From Adineta ricciae (taxonomy: Eukaryota; Rotifera; Eurotatoria; Adinetida; Adinetidae), in NCBI GenBank assembly GCA_905250025.1, contig CAJNOJ010000077.1, forward strand, positions 342,502 to 406,501: 64,000 nt of DNA, written 5' to 3'. This document shows positions 1 to 11,675 of this stretch, one piece after another. Position 1 is the stretch's first letter; every line of letters begins with the position of its first letter. Below the pieces are notes generated by a model. The model worked only from the letters and a program-made list of their open reading frames with translations. It had not been told where the DNA came from and ran no database searches. A program made the translations under genes and the position numbers.

Positions 1-1030
1 TAATTTACACTCAGAAAAGGCATTCGTGGTAACTCGAAGTACATCACATCACTTCGAAAGCGTAGATTCCCAGTTGAAGCTTTCTAGTAACAGAAGAAGA
101 CAATCAACTCAACGAAACAATTCGAGTGACAACGAACTTGTTGGCGAGAAGCGTACTTCTCGTTCTTATTGTTAAAACGAAGAACCGAATGACGATTGTA
201 TCGATTGGCTTCTAGGAAAATCATATCGCTAACGATGTGAGCATGTTTAACATTAGATACTGTCAACTGATTTGTCGCGGACACATTCATGTGTTTGTCG
301 TGTATCTAACGAGAGAGATATTTAAAAAAAATGAAGTTCTGGCAATAGAGCGTGTTTCATACGTATTCACATTTCAGTCGTTTTAAATGCACACGAGTTT
401 CAATTTCGGGATCGAATTCATAAGATTGAAGATTTGCAAAATCAATTAGTGATTGATTATTAAAATGGAAATTATCAGTATTGAATAAGATTTGATCTTC
501 GTCAAACAATATGGAATTCTGATCACCTGATATATCAATCTAAATGAGTCAATACATTGCATATTTCTGAAGAAAGAAGTTGTTCTTACGTGTTTATCTG
601 AAGAAATATCTATCCAAGTTGAATGATCTGACCGATTGGTATAAACGAGATCTTTGCAAGTTACTTGTTTGAAGAAGGTTATCTGATCATGAATTTGATT
701 ATACTGAACAGTTTTCGAGCGACTACTATCGAACAATGACCAATCGAGTTTATACAAAAACCATAGAAGACACTGAAAAGTCACAGACAAACGGTTCTAA
801 GTAACGCATCAAAAGTAAATAGTTACCGTAAAATTGAGAAAACTAACTAAAAATAAAGTCAGAATTGCACCAACAACACAGGTTAGTCTTCTTCCATGTA
901 AACCAAACGTTTTCGTCAATTGTTCAACCGGCACGGATGCTATCGAGACATAACCAGCATCCAATGCGACCGACAGGCGTTGTCGATCATCAGATCTACA
1001 AAAAGCCATATCATCTAAAAAGATACTCAT
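1..1030 (-). CDS. SGCB: Beta-sarcoglycan, 5' part (runs off left edge)
   Basis: Type II membrane subunit of the sarcoglycan part of the dystrophin complex. From the start at 1030, the cytoplasmic stretch reads AGYVSIASVPVEQLTKTFGL then HGRR, followed by one long hydrophobic segment (ILTLFLVSFLNFTVTIYF). This matches the layout of vertebrate beta-sarcoglycan (AGYIP..., ...KTGLRGRK, then the membrane anchor). A second exon at about 600-780 (QIHDQITFFKQVTC) and further exons at about 200-300 and 1-80 (SDVMYFELPRMPFLSV, like the family's extracellular TDYETHEFHLP region) continue it leftward. The cysteine-rich C-terminus lies outside the window. The start lies only about 80 bp from the stop of the next gene on the same strand. 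Exon borders near 100-200 are approximate. Beta is favoured over gamma/delta by the AGY-P...K(T)GL.GR pattern. Confidence 0.75.
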
Positions 1031-1110
1031 TATTATTATTGATTATTGACGAGAAAAAAAGACAGATAAAACAATGTATATAAAAATGAAATGTATAGAG
1101 TTCACTATTT

Positions 1111-3869
1111 TCAAAGGATATCTTCGTCGTGGTCACTTGTCGAATGTGTAAGCGGATTTTCTCTGGACGATTTTGGTATTCTATAGATGATTGTTTTCAT
1201 GAATGCAGCTGCGCACAATGCGGAAAATGGTTGCCATTCTTTGTTTAATGTTCCATCGTGATAATCGGACACACCACGGATGATCATGAACGATTCAGTT
1301 CGATTGCCTTGGATAGCCGCGATCACTTGATCAATTTCGGAGTCGAAACATAAAACATTACATCGATCGCATAATGTTGTTTTCAAATAATCATTAGTTA
1401 GAAGATTCTTTCCACCAGCAATCATACCGAAGCGTATCGTAGGTCGATGATAATCTTTTTTACCTTGATCGGGATGTTTTACTTCGACAATTTCACCATT
1501 ATCCATTTTAAGGTGAAGACGATCGGTTGCCGGTGGTAAACAATCAATATTATGGGAGAGTAAATACTGAATACCTTCTTCGAGAAATTTCTCCCAAGGA
1601 TATTTGTGTGTCAACGGTCGAGTCGCATTTGTTTGTTCATAGTTTTCTTTAATCGGTTCCATAAGCTGATACAATTGAAAACTTTTCGGTTTGTAGCATG
1701 TCGAGACAAATTCATAACCTTCAGACGACTGTTCAGCTTCATAGATACCTAATATTCAACGAATAGAATTACATACGGCAAAATGAAAAGCCCAGTTCAT
1801 CTTTTTTATCTCTCTGTAGTCACTACGAATATCTATGAGCTAACCTACGACAAAGAGGTCATTCTTTCTCTTCTTTCTTGATTCGAGCTGATTAACTTGT
1901 CTTACTTGAAGTTATATAATCTCCGTCATTTAATACTCAAGATGATAGAGTCATCCAGACTCGTTAACAAGTGCTTACTAGTGAGAGAAGGAAAGAAACA
2001 GCAAATGAAGTGTTTATCTTAGAATGAAGAAGCAAAGTTTAATCAACTATGCGATCCATGTCCTCTTCATTTGATCATTATTACATCAGAGACACTGATC
2101 ATTTCGGTAATGAAATTATTTACCGTAAATATAATCTTCTTCATTAGGATAGCCAACAATAATATCTCCGCGTCGAACATGTTTTGTTACATCTGTATAG
2201 TGTGGAACACCGCCAGCACAACCGATAATAAACACATGTTGTACATGTTGAAATGTTCCCAATAATCGAGTAGTTGTACTTCCAGTAGAGATTTGTGCAG
2301 TTCGACTACGGCCAATTAACGGTAATTTTGTTGAAACAACATGATGTGAACCAATCGTGCCGATTGTATAAACGTTTGATTCACCTGACGTGATAGAATT
2401 GATTGATAAAGACAGATATTTGCAACGAATTACCTGCTTTGTGCCGAACGAAAGTGACTTTATTTTCAATCATTGCATCGACTGCTAATTTTTCAAAATA
2501 ATTTACAGTTATAATGGCAATCGTTGGTCGAAACGAGCTCGATAGTTCAGCAATCGATTTGTACAAGATCACTTCTACGGAGAACAAGACAAAAGCATTC
2601 ATTCGAGCACACGAACGCATTCTTCTAACATACTATGAGTATCTTCTTCTTCGGCCGCGATGATCACACGTGTCCATTGTTGCCCATCTTGATCAAGATG
2701 CTTAACGAGATTTTTATCTTCTAATTCAAGAAGATATTGAAGAACTGTTTGACCATCACATTCAACGTATCTATTAAAAAAGAGAACAATAATCAGCTCG
2801 TGCATTAAATAAGAGCAATTCAATGAGCATACTTCACCAAGTCATTGACGAACATCGGATTGGGAAATGCTTGTTCAAGTAAATCCAATAATTTTTCTTT
2901 AATTAAATCAGCATATCGTTTTGGATTCTTTCCATGCACTAAATCAATGAAAGAAATCATGCATGATATCCTGTTCTTGAATAATTCGATTCAACTACAA
3001 CAAGATAATCGATTTTAGTGTAGGATTTGTTCCCCAGTTCAACAAAATTAGATCTACGTTAGTTTCGCTAAAACAAAATACTACTTTCGGAAAGATAATC
3101 ATTATCATAGAGCATCAAACGTGAGACATATTGGTCAACTGAAAATTGGTAAGCGACAAATGAGAAGACGAGGTTTCAATACGAAAATGAGATGTTGAAC
3201 TAGCTTACCTGGATGATCGTTGATGTCGAGATCCGGCTGGTTCAGTGTTTGAATTTCTAATTCAAGCTTTCGGATACTTGTAAACTGACGCAACAGCTCC
3301 ATGAGTCGTTTAATAAAAGAAAAATAATCTTCAAAGACAAACGAACTAGGAATGTTCAAGTGAGGAATGTTTTTTGTTGTGTTTACCGCGAGGAAATTCA
3401 TCCGATTTTAACAACGTACGAATAAACTTATGTGCATCGGACAGGCATTCATTTTGTGTTGATGGATATGACCAGAGACGCAGAGTACGATTCTCTTGAT
3501 GGTATTCTGCTGTCTGTTGATCAGTCATGAAGACTTTGAATTGAGAAGAAAACTGTGCAGGTCCATTATCGCGTTGAGCTAAAACAAATCGAATCGATCG
3601 GCAAAAATAAAAGACAAAACTCTTTACCTGGCTGCGAATTTTTGTAGATGATAAAATCGACATTTCGTCCGCTACCAATATGAAGAATATTCTTATCGGT
3701 TATATCTGTGACTTTCCGTCTTTCAATAAGCACTGTATTAAGCGTCGACGTTTTTTGTAACGGAATCAAAACAACATATTCTAAAATGAATCTTTCTCCC
3801 TAACAACCTATTTTCTATACGAGATCGATTACCTTTCGCTCCACGTGCCTGAATGTGTTGATTAGCCAT
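1111..3869 (-). CDS. Nucleoside-phosphorylase-domain protein with winged-helix-like N-terminal region
   Basis: About ten exons. The start at 3869 (MANQHIQARGAK) is followed by a GT donor. The C-terminal half is a PNP/UDP phosphorylase-type fold. It begins PTIAIITVNYFEKLAVDAM, has the glycine-rich core FIIGCAGGVPHYTD and RRGDIIVGYPN, and ends with CFDSEIDQVIAAI and IIRGVSDYHDG...NKEWQPF, the usual purine-binding and SD-x-H/D motifs. The N-terminal half (IPLQKTSTLNTVLIERRKVT; LLEQAFPNPMFVNDLVKYVE; YLLELEDKNLVKHLDQDG) looks like a small alpha/beta region followed by a winged helix, suggesting nucleic-acid or protein binding. Splice phases I checked join cleanly (for example DHP-VHGKNPKRYADL, and EDYIYG-IYEAEQ across a 360-bp intron). 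It is probably not a standard metabolic PNP; fusions of this domain act as sensors or regulators in several eukaryotes. Substrate unknown. Confidence 0.65.
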
Positions 3870-4829
3870 CTAGAATAGAGATAGACTTGCTCGTCATTGT
3901 TCGTACGCGTGAGGTGTTGAAAGAAAAATAAACTGTGTCAGGTTGTCCATTTGCTCTTTCTCTTTTCATCTATACATATATATATTTGTCGACCGCTCAA
4001 CTTACTATATGAAAAGATTACATCAAGCAACGAGAATTATTTCTCTCTTTTTTTCATGCTTTAACCTATCGGTGAATCAGCGCATTTATCGCGTATGTCT
4101 TGCGTAAAAGTAATTGTCGCCTATTGAATTTATTCACAACGATGACTGCATACTCCCTCATTTCCACCTTCGCTTTCCCGAGAGAAGTACATTACTCATG
4201 ATGCTCGTGACATTATTAATTCCATTAAAGAGCACACCTCCAATGTCACTTTTGTTCATAAAAGGAGAAAGAATAGAGGAAATGGTACAATGACTTTTTA
4301 AACTCTCGTAACAAGCAAATAGTTCATTGTATAAGATTGATATTGAGCCGATGAGTAGGAAAAGGCTACGTGTTAATGTATACTGTATAGAACTTGCAAT
4401 TCGATGGTTTCGTATGCATAACAATAGTAATGTGAAGAGAGAAGAAAAAGAATCTCAATCATTCAATCCATTGACCGATAAGAATGAGCATAAGGTTGAT
4501 TGATTAATCACGAAGAAGAACAACACGTATGTTACACACTTACATCTCGTACGTCGGTCTGCTTTTTTTCCTGTTCTGACATCGATCCAGAACGAGAAAA
4601 AACTCGATATTTCATGGACTTTACAGTGGACCAATCACAATCCACCAAAGACGAATATGAGGACTTTTAAACATGCAATATAACATGGCTATACGAGCAG
4701 CTTCACATACAAATAATAAATAAAAACAAAAACTGCACATACTTACTTAATTGTATTCTGATAATCTTTCATGTCGATTTTTCTTCTAGATCCGTGTGTG
4801 AAAAATCCCATAATTATCATTCTATCATC
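3870..4829. other. Intergenic region between divergent genes
   Basis: No convincing coding signal. It must hold the 5' regions of the phosphorylase-domain gene (minus) and RPS5 (plus). Open frames here are short and of biased composition. Confidence 0.5.
4789..4789 (+). promoter_or_regulatory. Candidate spliced-leader acceptor of RPS5
   Basis: A pyrimidine stretch (ATTTTTCTTCTAG) ends in AG at 4788-4789, 40 bp before the RPS5 start codon, with no recognisable upstream exon. Ribosomal protein mRNAs are commonly trans-spliced in SL-using animals. Inference only; a cis-spliced 5' UTR intron would look the same. Confidence 0.45.
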
Positions 4830-5842
<1,013 letters not shown>

Positions 5843-6197
5843 GGTGATTCAACAATTGGTTCTGGACTCACTAGCCATTCACAGGATAATCATCGCGAAA
5901 ACAAGCGACAATCTCTATGTGTGTGTTGTTTTTTCGTTGTTTTTGCACGTGGTTTTTCTTGTGAACACAGTGAGCTAGTGTGTTTTGTTATATTCTTTGA
6001 AGAAACAAAAAAGAAGAGGATTTAAAAAAATAACCATCAAACGAAACAAAAAAGTACAAGAAAATCTTCTCTTTATTTCTCTTTTCACCAATCAATTCTG
6101 CTAAGAAAAGTTTCTACTGACGGAAATGCACTTTTTCCTATAAAAATAACACCTTTTTCAAAATGTTTTCTTCGTTAAAAAGAAGAATTGAGTTGAG
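5843..6197. other. Intergenic, RPS5 3' UTR and LRR gene 5' region
   Basis: A/T- and purine-rich sequence without a usable open frame. Nothing else recognised. Confidence 0.5.
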
Positions 6198-7078
6198 ATG
6201 CATCGAAGCACGGTTTCTAATCGTCGAACTGCCACTAGTTTCACAGTTCTAATGGCTGTATCAAAATTTAAAGCGCTTATATTTCATAAAAATATGAAAT
6301 CTGGTGGCCAATATAAGCGACAATTGAAATTAAGCGGTCGATCTGTTTGTCCAATATCACCAGGTAAATACCAAAGACGTCTTGATCATTATCAGTGAAC
6401 GTTCATTCGATTTTTCATCTAGAAATCTTCCGTTTATCCGAATTAGAAGTTCTCGATTTATCCACCGCACATATCTCCGGCTTAGACTTTCGTCTTATTA
6501 ATCTTCCACGTGAAATTGGTTGTTTATACCATTTACGCACTCTTAATCTCGATGTCAATGCATTAACATCCCTACCGAACGAGATTGGCGAGCTCAAGTA
6601 TCTCGAATGTCTAACTGTTTCGTGCAATAAGTTACAAACACTACCGTTCTCGTTCCGAAATTTAATACGATTGGAAAGTTTACATTTAGCATCGAATTGT
6701 TTTCAAGCCTTTCCATTGGTCATATGTCATATGGAAAGATTGAAATTCCTCGATTTGAGTTGTAATCAAATCGAAATTTTGCCATCCTCGTTAATCAAAT
6801 TGAAATCTTTGAAAACATTGCTATTGTTCAAAAACAAACTGAAACAATGGCCCGAACTGCTTTGTAATCTCACGCAGCTACAAACCCTATGGCTAGGAAA
6901 GAATCAGTTGCACGAATTACCGAATCATTTCGGACAATTGACACATCTAGACTGGACAATCAATCCATTGTCTACAAATATCGATGAGAATCCTTTAACT
7001 TATCCACCTTTACTCACCTGCAAACTTGGTATCGAAGCTATACGCGACTTTTTACAAGATAAGTTGCACCATGACTAA
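6198..7078 (+). CDS. Leucine-rich-repeat protein
   Basis: Two exons (6198-6363, 6423-7078) sum to 822 nt, 273 residues. After a short basic N-terminus, about seven LRRs of the plant/SDS22-like LxxLxLxxNxLxxLP type follow (HLRTLNLDVNALTSLPNEIG, LKFLDLSCNQIEILPSSL, LQTLWLGKNQLHELP). A short C-terminal helix ends KLGIEAIRDFLQDKLHHD. No signal peptide, membrane segment, kinase or GTPase domain is visible, so a cytosolic protein-interaction role is inferred. The layout resembles the small LRRC30/LRRC58-type proteins of animals. The phase-1 junction restores SP-EIFRLSELEVLDLS, which confirms the intron. Confidence 0.8.
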
Positions 7079-7204
7079 CCGATAAGTGTACACAAACATT
7101 CGTCAAAGATAACAGAAAAAATATTTACTATTGCATCAGAAAACATTTCGTCATTTAGTTTCTCCTATAAATACTAGCCTGGGTCATGTTTTCGTGTATG
7201 AAAC

Positions 7205-7708
7205 ATGTCATTACCAGCTGTTTGTATTTTTCAATTGATTCTTTTCCTCTACGAATATCTTGCATGGCAACTAGAAATAAAGAATTTTACTACCCACAAG
7301 CATTATCGTGAGGTCGTGGGGATGAATGTGCAATTTTTCACTGTTCAAATCAATTCCTTGCCGCATCTTGCTGCGGCTTATGTTTACTACCATCGAATGA
7401 AACGTTCCATGTTGCTCTACGTACCTTATTTGATGCTTTTCACTTTCGGACAACTCATGTCTTGGTGGTTGCCGTACTTTTTCCGCATCGGGTTTTGGTA
7501 TGCGGATGGAACCGGTGAAAAACTACGACAATATCAACAGTACCATGCACACTATCATCGAATATTACCCCGATTCAAAAATCATGAGATTATTCCTGAT
7601 ACAGAACATACAATTCTAATCGTACTGACTTGCATTACATTTGTGCTAACGATTCGATCCGTGTATTCATCGAGACTGAGGTCAAATTCCAAAACCAAAG
7701 CAAAATAG
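7205..7708 (+). CDS. Small intronless multi-pass membrane protein, bacterial-like
   Basis: A 167-residue single-exon frame with about four hydrophobic segments: an N-terminal helix around residues 5-20, a pair around 55-95 (SMLLYVPYLMLFTFGQLMSW), and one near 135-152 (HTILIVLTCITFVLTI). Between the last two lies a polar loop with WWLPYFF, a repeated YQQYHAHYHRILP stretch and IPDTEHTILI. The pattern WWxPYFFG...EYxxxF..T...LP......PxxxHxxL is one I associate with uncharacterised bacterial membrane proteins, not a known animal family, so horizontal origin is possible. No enzyme function can be assigned. It sits between two ordinary animal genes, 127 bp after the LRR gene. Confidence 0.6.
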   Translation: MSLPAVCIFQLILFLYEYLAWQLEIKNFTTHKHYREVVGMNVQFFTVQINSLPHLAAAYVYYHRMKRSMLLYVPYLMLFTFGQLMSWWLPYFFRIGFWYADGTGEKLRQYQQYHAHYHRILPRFKNHEIIPDTEHTILIVLTCITFVLTIRSVYSSRLRSNSKTKAK

Positions 7709-7817
7709 AATAATTAACTTCGACTGAATTTTAATAAATTACCTAAATAGTGCAGATATTTATTTCGAAAAGAGAAAACAGCTATCGGAGCACTGAAATC
7801 TAAAAAGTGATCTGTGA

Positions 7818-8072
7818 TTACGATTTCGACGGTCCTTTAATGGATTTTAACTTGTCAGTTTCTACTTCTCCAAGTGCGAGTTGTCTTTTGAAGATATCGT
7901 ATTCACGTTTTTGATCGAAATGTGTCACCCAAGTCGCTGGACAGCTTGATTCAAATAGTTGACGAAGTTGTAGACATTTTTCTTTTTCTTCTTTGTTTTT
8001 ATCGAGACATTTCCAATAATCATCACGCGTCAGCCAACATTTTTCACGGTATTTCTTGTCAATAACAGACAT
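7818..8072 (-). CDS. COA6: Cytochrome c oxidase assembly factor 6
   Basis: Mitochondrial intermembrane-space CHCH-type protein needed for copper delivery to COX2. The start at 8072 (MSVIDKKYREKCW) gives 84 residues, close to the family's usual size. A 38-residue in-frame upstream extension to 8186 is probably not coding. The hallmark core KCWLTRDDYWKCLDKN ... CLQLRQLFESSCPATWVTHF carries the CX9C and CX10C cysteine pairs, with the tryptophan and aspartate spacing of COA6. No intron. Confidence 0.9.
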   Translation of the reverse strand: MSVIDKKYREKCWLTRDDYWKCLDKNKEEKEKCLQLRQLFESSCPATWVTHFDQKREYDIFKRQLALGEVETDKLKSIKGPSKS

Positions 8073-8186
8073 GATTGATCCGAATTGAATTTTCGTGAAA
8101 CCAGAACTCGAAGTTTTTCTCGTCTCGTTGTGTAGTAATGAAAACAAAACGCTGTTGAATGGTTGATTCTTCTGTGCCATCAACAC

Positions 8187-8516
8187 GAACCACAGAGGGC
8201 GCTAATGGATGCAATTAAATCGCTTTTCTTTCTAGTGCTTTTACAGATATTACTGAAAATAAGACATGTCGAGAAAATGTCTAGAAACTAACCGGCAAAA
8301 AAAGAATCGCATATTATTTTAATTACTTTATGTTTCAAACTGACACTCCGCTGTTAGTTTTTTTGCAGAAAAGTATACTTTTTGGTTTGCAACCTCTTTA
8401 TAAACATTGAAGAACTTTTCTTCCTTCTGCAAATATATCTGCAAGAAAGTGTCATGCTGAATAAGATATTTATTTGAATACTCAATCTATTTTCCGGGTA
8501 TAGTTTTCCAATCTAC
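8187..8516. other. Shared 5' region of COA6 and glycosyltransferase-like gene
   Basis: AT-rich spacer between divergent genes; nothing else seen. Confidence 0.4.
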
Positions 8517-10073
8517 ATGGCGAACATGACCAGCAAATCCAGTCTGTTCCCTCTTATGATACGTAGCTTCTGTGCAGTATTTGCTTTAATTAGTGTATAT
8601 TATTTGATCTTCAAACGACCCAGCTTCTCGTACATATGTCAGTTAACGTTACAGACGCCTGCGAATGTAAACTATGCATCATTGGCAAGTAAATCTATGG
8701 CTCAGAGCAGATCTAATTTAACCGTAGAGAATTTTCTCAACGAGACACACGCTGAACTTGTTTCACCAAATGGTCGATTTGTTTTACGATTGGAACCATC
8801 GGGTAATCTTCGTTATTTGGAAATTCTCCAATCCGATAAACTTTTACCAACGCATTTGTTTGAAAAATCACTTTTCTCCACATCGACCGGCGACGCCTGG
8901 CCTGGTAAGCATATTGTTACTTTACAATCAAATGGAATTCTTCAAGTTCGAGTAAAAACAACCTTTCTGTCAGATTGGAAAACAACATGGACGTCAAGTT
9001 TATTGCCACAATGTAAAAAACTGAGTACAACTCACGGTTTTCCAGTCTTATCCGTTGCCGATTCCGGTTTATTGGCAATTTATTTTCAACATGATCGGAT
9101 CGAACATTTGTGTGTGTTACATCCAGAAATCATCTATCAATCAAATACGGTGCCTGCACAGATGACTACTAGCAGCAAAGGAAAAAGTCCACGATTGGCA
9201 ATGGTCATTGCCGGTTTTTTTCGATCAAATACCATAGCATGCCAGTCACATGTTGAGAAACTCATCAAGAAATGGCAGCAGATGCATGGTGTCTCCGTCG
9301 ATGTTTTCATCTTTACATACGTTCAAGAAGCGCATCTTCCAAATAATAAAGTTGTGAATAATGAAACCATACTAGCCGAATTAAACAAGTGCTATAAAGA
9401 TAACTTGAAAGGAGTCCGTATTCGAAACGTCAATGAGATCGAAGAGGCATTCTCTGGAGTCGATGCTTCTCATGTCACGCAATGTGGCGGGAAACTGAAT
9501 CGGTTGCAATCGCAACTCAAAACAGTCTATCTCGCTGGTCAATTGATGCGGAACTATATGCTAATCGAAGGTATTACGTACGATTATGTTCTTCGTCTTC
9601 GACCAGATACGAATTTTTGGGGAACAATTCCTGATTTACCGGTCTTCGGCACTTTTGATAACGAGGCAAGAATTCTGCTGCCTCATCCTTATCGAGAGCA
9701 TTACTATTGGTGTTCACATCATGATGGACGTATACGCACGGGTGTAACCGATCAAATGGCGTATGGAACTCTAACAAACATGCAAATATACCTGAATATG
9801 TACGTCGGATTTTCAGATTTCGTTCGTATTGTTACTGGCCAATATACCGATGGCGGAAAGCAAACGAAACACAATACGATGGCATGTGAAGGTACGGTTG
9901 GTGATAATGGTTGTGACAGGCCCAACGCTGATCGTTGTGCTATCGAATGTCTTGTAAGTTATTACCTTGTATTATGGGGCTTAGATCCAGAAATCTCTTG
10001 GACATGGCAACAGAATGTTCTGAGAACGAACGGTGCACATTCAAAAGATTGTGGTCGACCTTATAACTGCTAA
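8517..10073 (+). CDS. Lectin-domain type II membrane glycosyltransferase-like protein
   Basis: Intronless, 518 residues. A single membrane anchor near residues 14-30 follows a short cytoplasmic tail, predicting a Golgi type II topology. Residues of about 60-215 resemble a bulb-type lectin (B_lectin) fold: SPNGRFVLRLEPSGNLRYLE, then a WPGKHIVTLQSNGILQVRV repeat. From about 225, MVIAGFFRSN opens a glycosyltransferase-like alpha/beta domain (VDVFIFTYVQE; the acidic motif YDYVLRLRPDTNFWG; a tryptophan/histidine-rich HYYWCSHHDGR; GVTDQMAYG; ending in a cysteine-rich tail). The RLRPD stretch is a plausible nucleotide-sugar/metal site. Likely role: glycan transfer in the secretory pathway. Absence of introns in an intron-rich neighbourhood suggests retroposition or gene transfer. 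Family-level name uncertain. Confidence 0.65.
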   Translation: MANMTSKSSLFPLMIRSFCAVFALISVYYLIFKRPSFSYICQLTLQTPANVNYASLASKSMAQSRSNLTVENFLNETHAELVSPNGRFVLRLEPSGNLRYLEILQSDKLLPTHLFEKSLFSTSTGDAWPGKHIVTLQSNGILQVRVKTTFLSDWKTTWTSSLLPQCKKLSTTHGFPVLSVADSGLLAIYFQHDRIEHLCVLHPEIIYQSNTVPAQMTTSSKGKSPRLAMVIAGFFRSNTIACQSHVEKLIKKWQQMHGVSVDVFIFTYVQEAHLPNNKVVNNETILAELNKCYKDNLKGVRIRNVNEIEEAFSGVDASHVTQCGGKLNRLQSQLKTVYLAGQLMRNYMLIEGITYDYVLRLRPDTNFWGTIPDLPVFGTFDNEARILLPHPYREHYYWCSHHDGRIRTGVTDQMAYGTLTNMQIYLNMYVGFSDFVRIVTGQYTDGGKQTKHNTMACEGTVGDNGCDRPNADRCAIECLVSYYLVLWGLDPEISWTWQQNVLRTNGAHSKDCGRPYNC

Positions 10074-11675
10074 TTGTATGATTAGACTGTCACTTAAAAG
10101 AAATTTTTGTTTTCATCATTCACATGTGATCGAAAGAAGTCATTTGACATTAGTATCAAACATAATTTCTATATCTTTTCAACAATAAGGTCATTAAAGA
10201 ATCAATCGACAAAAGCTATATTTTAACCATCAATTAAATCTCATGAAAAAGTAATTAGTTGATACTAATGTTAATTATCTATGACAAATCCATTAACGTT
10301 AAGACAAATTTGCTCTCTTTTCATACTCGAAATAACAGCCTATCAAGGCAGTCGACATCATGTCCCGTGATCTTATTTGTTTTCAAAAGAATCCCGTGGT
10401 TCGATATAAATCTCTAATTGTTTTTCTAACAAATACACAAACAAGACGATACAATCTCAAGACAACTGCACTAAGCTGGTTGCGCGATATGAATCATTTA
10501 TGTCCCGGAGAGAAGTCGTCGTCGTCGTTGTTTTATTATCACTTGACACTTGTCTGATTAATCGACACGATTCAGGTGATAAAAAATTCTCCCTTTAAAG
10601 GTTGAAACAAGCTGCCAGCAGCGGAATATAACCGCAGCTCAAAACGTTGCGTTTCTTTTTGTCAGATGAACGTTATGATACTTCGCTCTCTGTCAAAATA
10701 TGATGATCTAATAACGACACGCAGCTGCGGAAAAATCTTCAAAGATCGAATGATGAGAAGACGAACAAGGAAAAAGCGGACAGATGTAATGACGTTGATG
10801 ATATTGAACTCATGCATGTCGTCGTATATCCAATCGAGCAATTTAATCACTAATCAGCATGAAATTTAACTTTGAAGTTTGAGTATAACGAAGAAGGAGA
10901 TTAACATTGGTCAATAAACACACTAGGGAGTTGATTACATTTCATCACACGAAAGTTTTTCGATACGAGACAAGCAATCTGTAAAAGACTATTAAAAAAT
11001 AATGATGATATTGATGAGTATACAACTTATTCAATCATAATTGCTGCTAGAAAATATCGAATTGATTGTTATTCGATTATATTTGTCAATAAACCTAATG
11101 AGATTACAACAATCAATTATCATGAGAATGAAGAGAGAGGAAAAGAACTTTGTGTTGATTTGCATAGTTTCAATGGAATGTGAACTTGTTGATATGAAGA
11201 GTTTAGCAAGCAGAAATGAAACGGAAGTAAAACAACATTCCGAATAAAACAAACAGAAACAGAAAATCGTGTTTCATAGTGGCGACAGTTCACTTGAAAT
11301 TATTGAAGTTGTCTCGAATATCTTAAATATTATCTTTGAATTCTGACGCGATATCCAAACGAGAACCGACCGGATATTTTGTTTTCTTTGAAATATTTCA
11401 ACACCAATCAATTCAACTTGAACATTATACTATTACTTTCACTGTAGCCTGCCTTTCGCTTCTTTTTTCGTCATGAGAGAGGGAGAGAGACAGAGAACAA
11501 ATTGTCTCCTCTCTCTCTCCTTCTCCCCTTCTCGCTTCCTATTATAAAAGGTCGAAAAATGTTCACTGCATCTCATTCCTTCTCTCTCTCTCTCCCTCTC
11601 ATATATACATTACACGCAGGTGCACTTGTCATAGACAAGAAGAATTTGTCGTTAGCTCAATTATACACGTATCAA
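10074..11675. other. Non-coding stretch upstream of Wnt gene
   Basis: About 1.6 kb, AT-rich with CT/GA-rich microsatellite-like patches near 11470-11600. Open frames are short and of biased composition on both strands. It probably holds Wnt regulatory sequence. Confidence 0.4.

Noticed and set aside
10147-10271. Short inverted match ATTAGTATCAA / TTGATACTAAT around 100 bp of spacer, as a possible MITE
   Set aside because: Only about 11 bp, no target duplication and no second copy seen.
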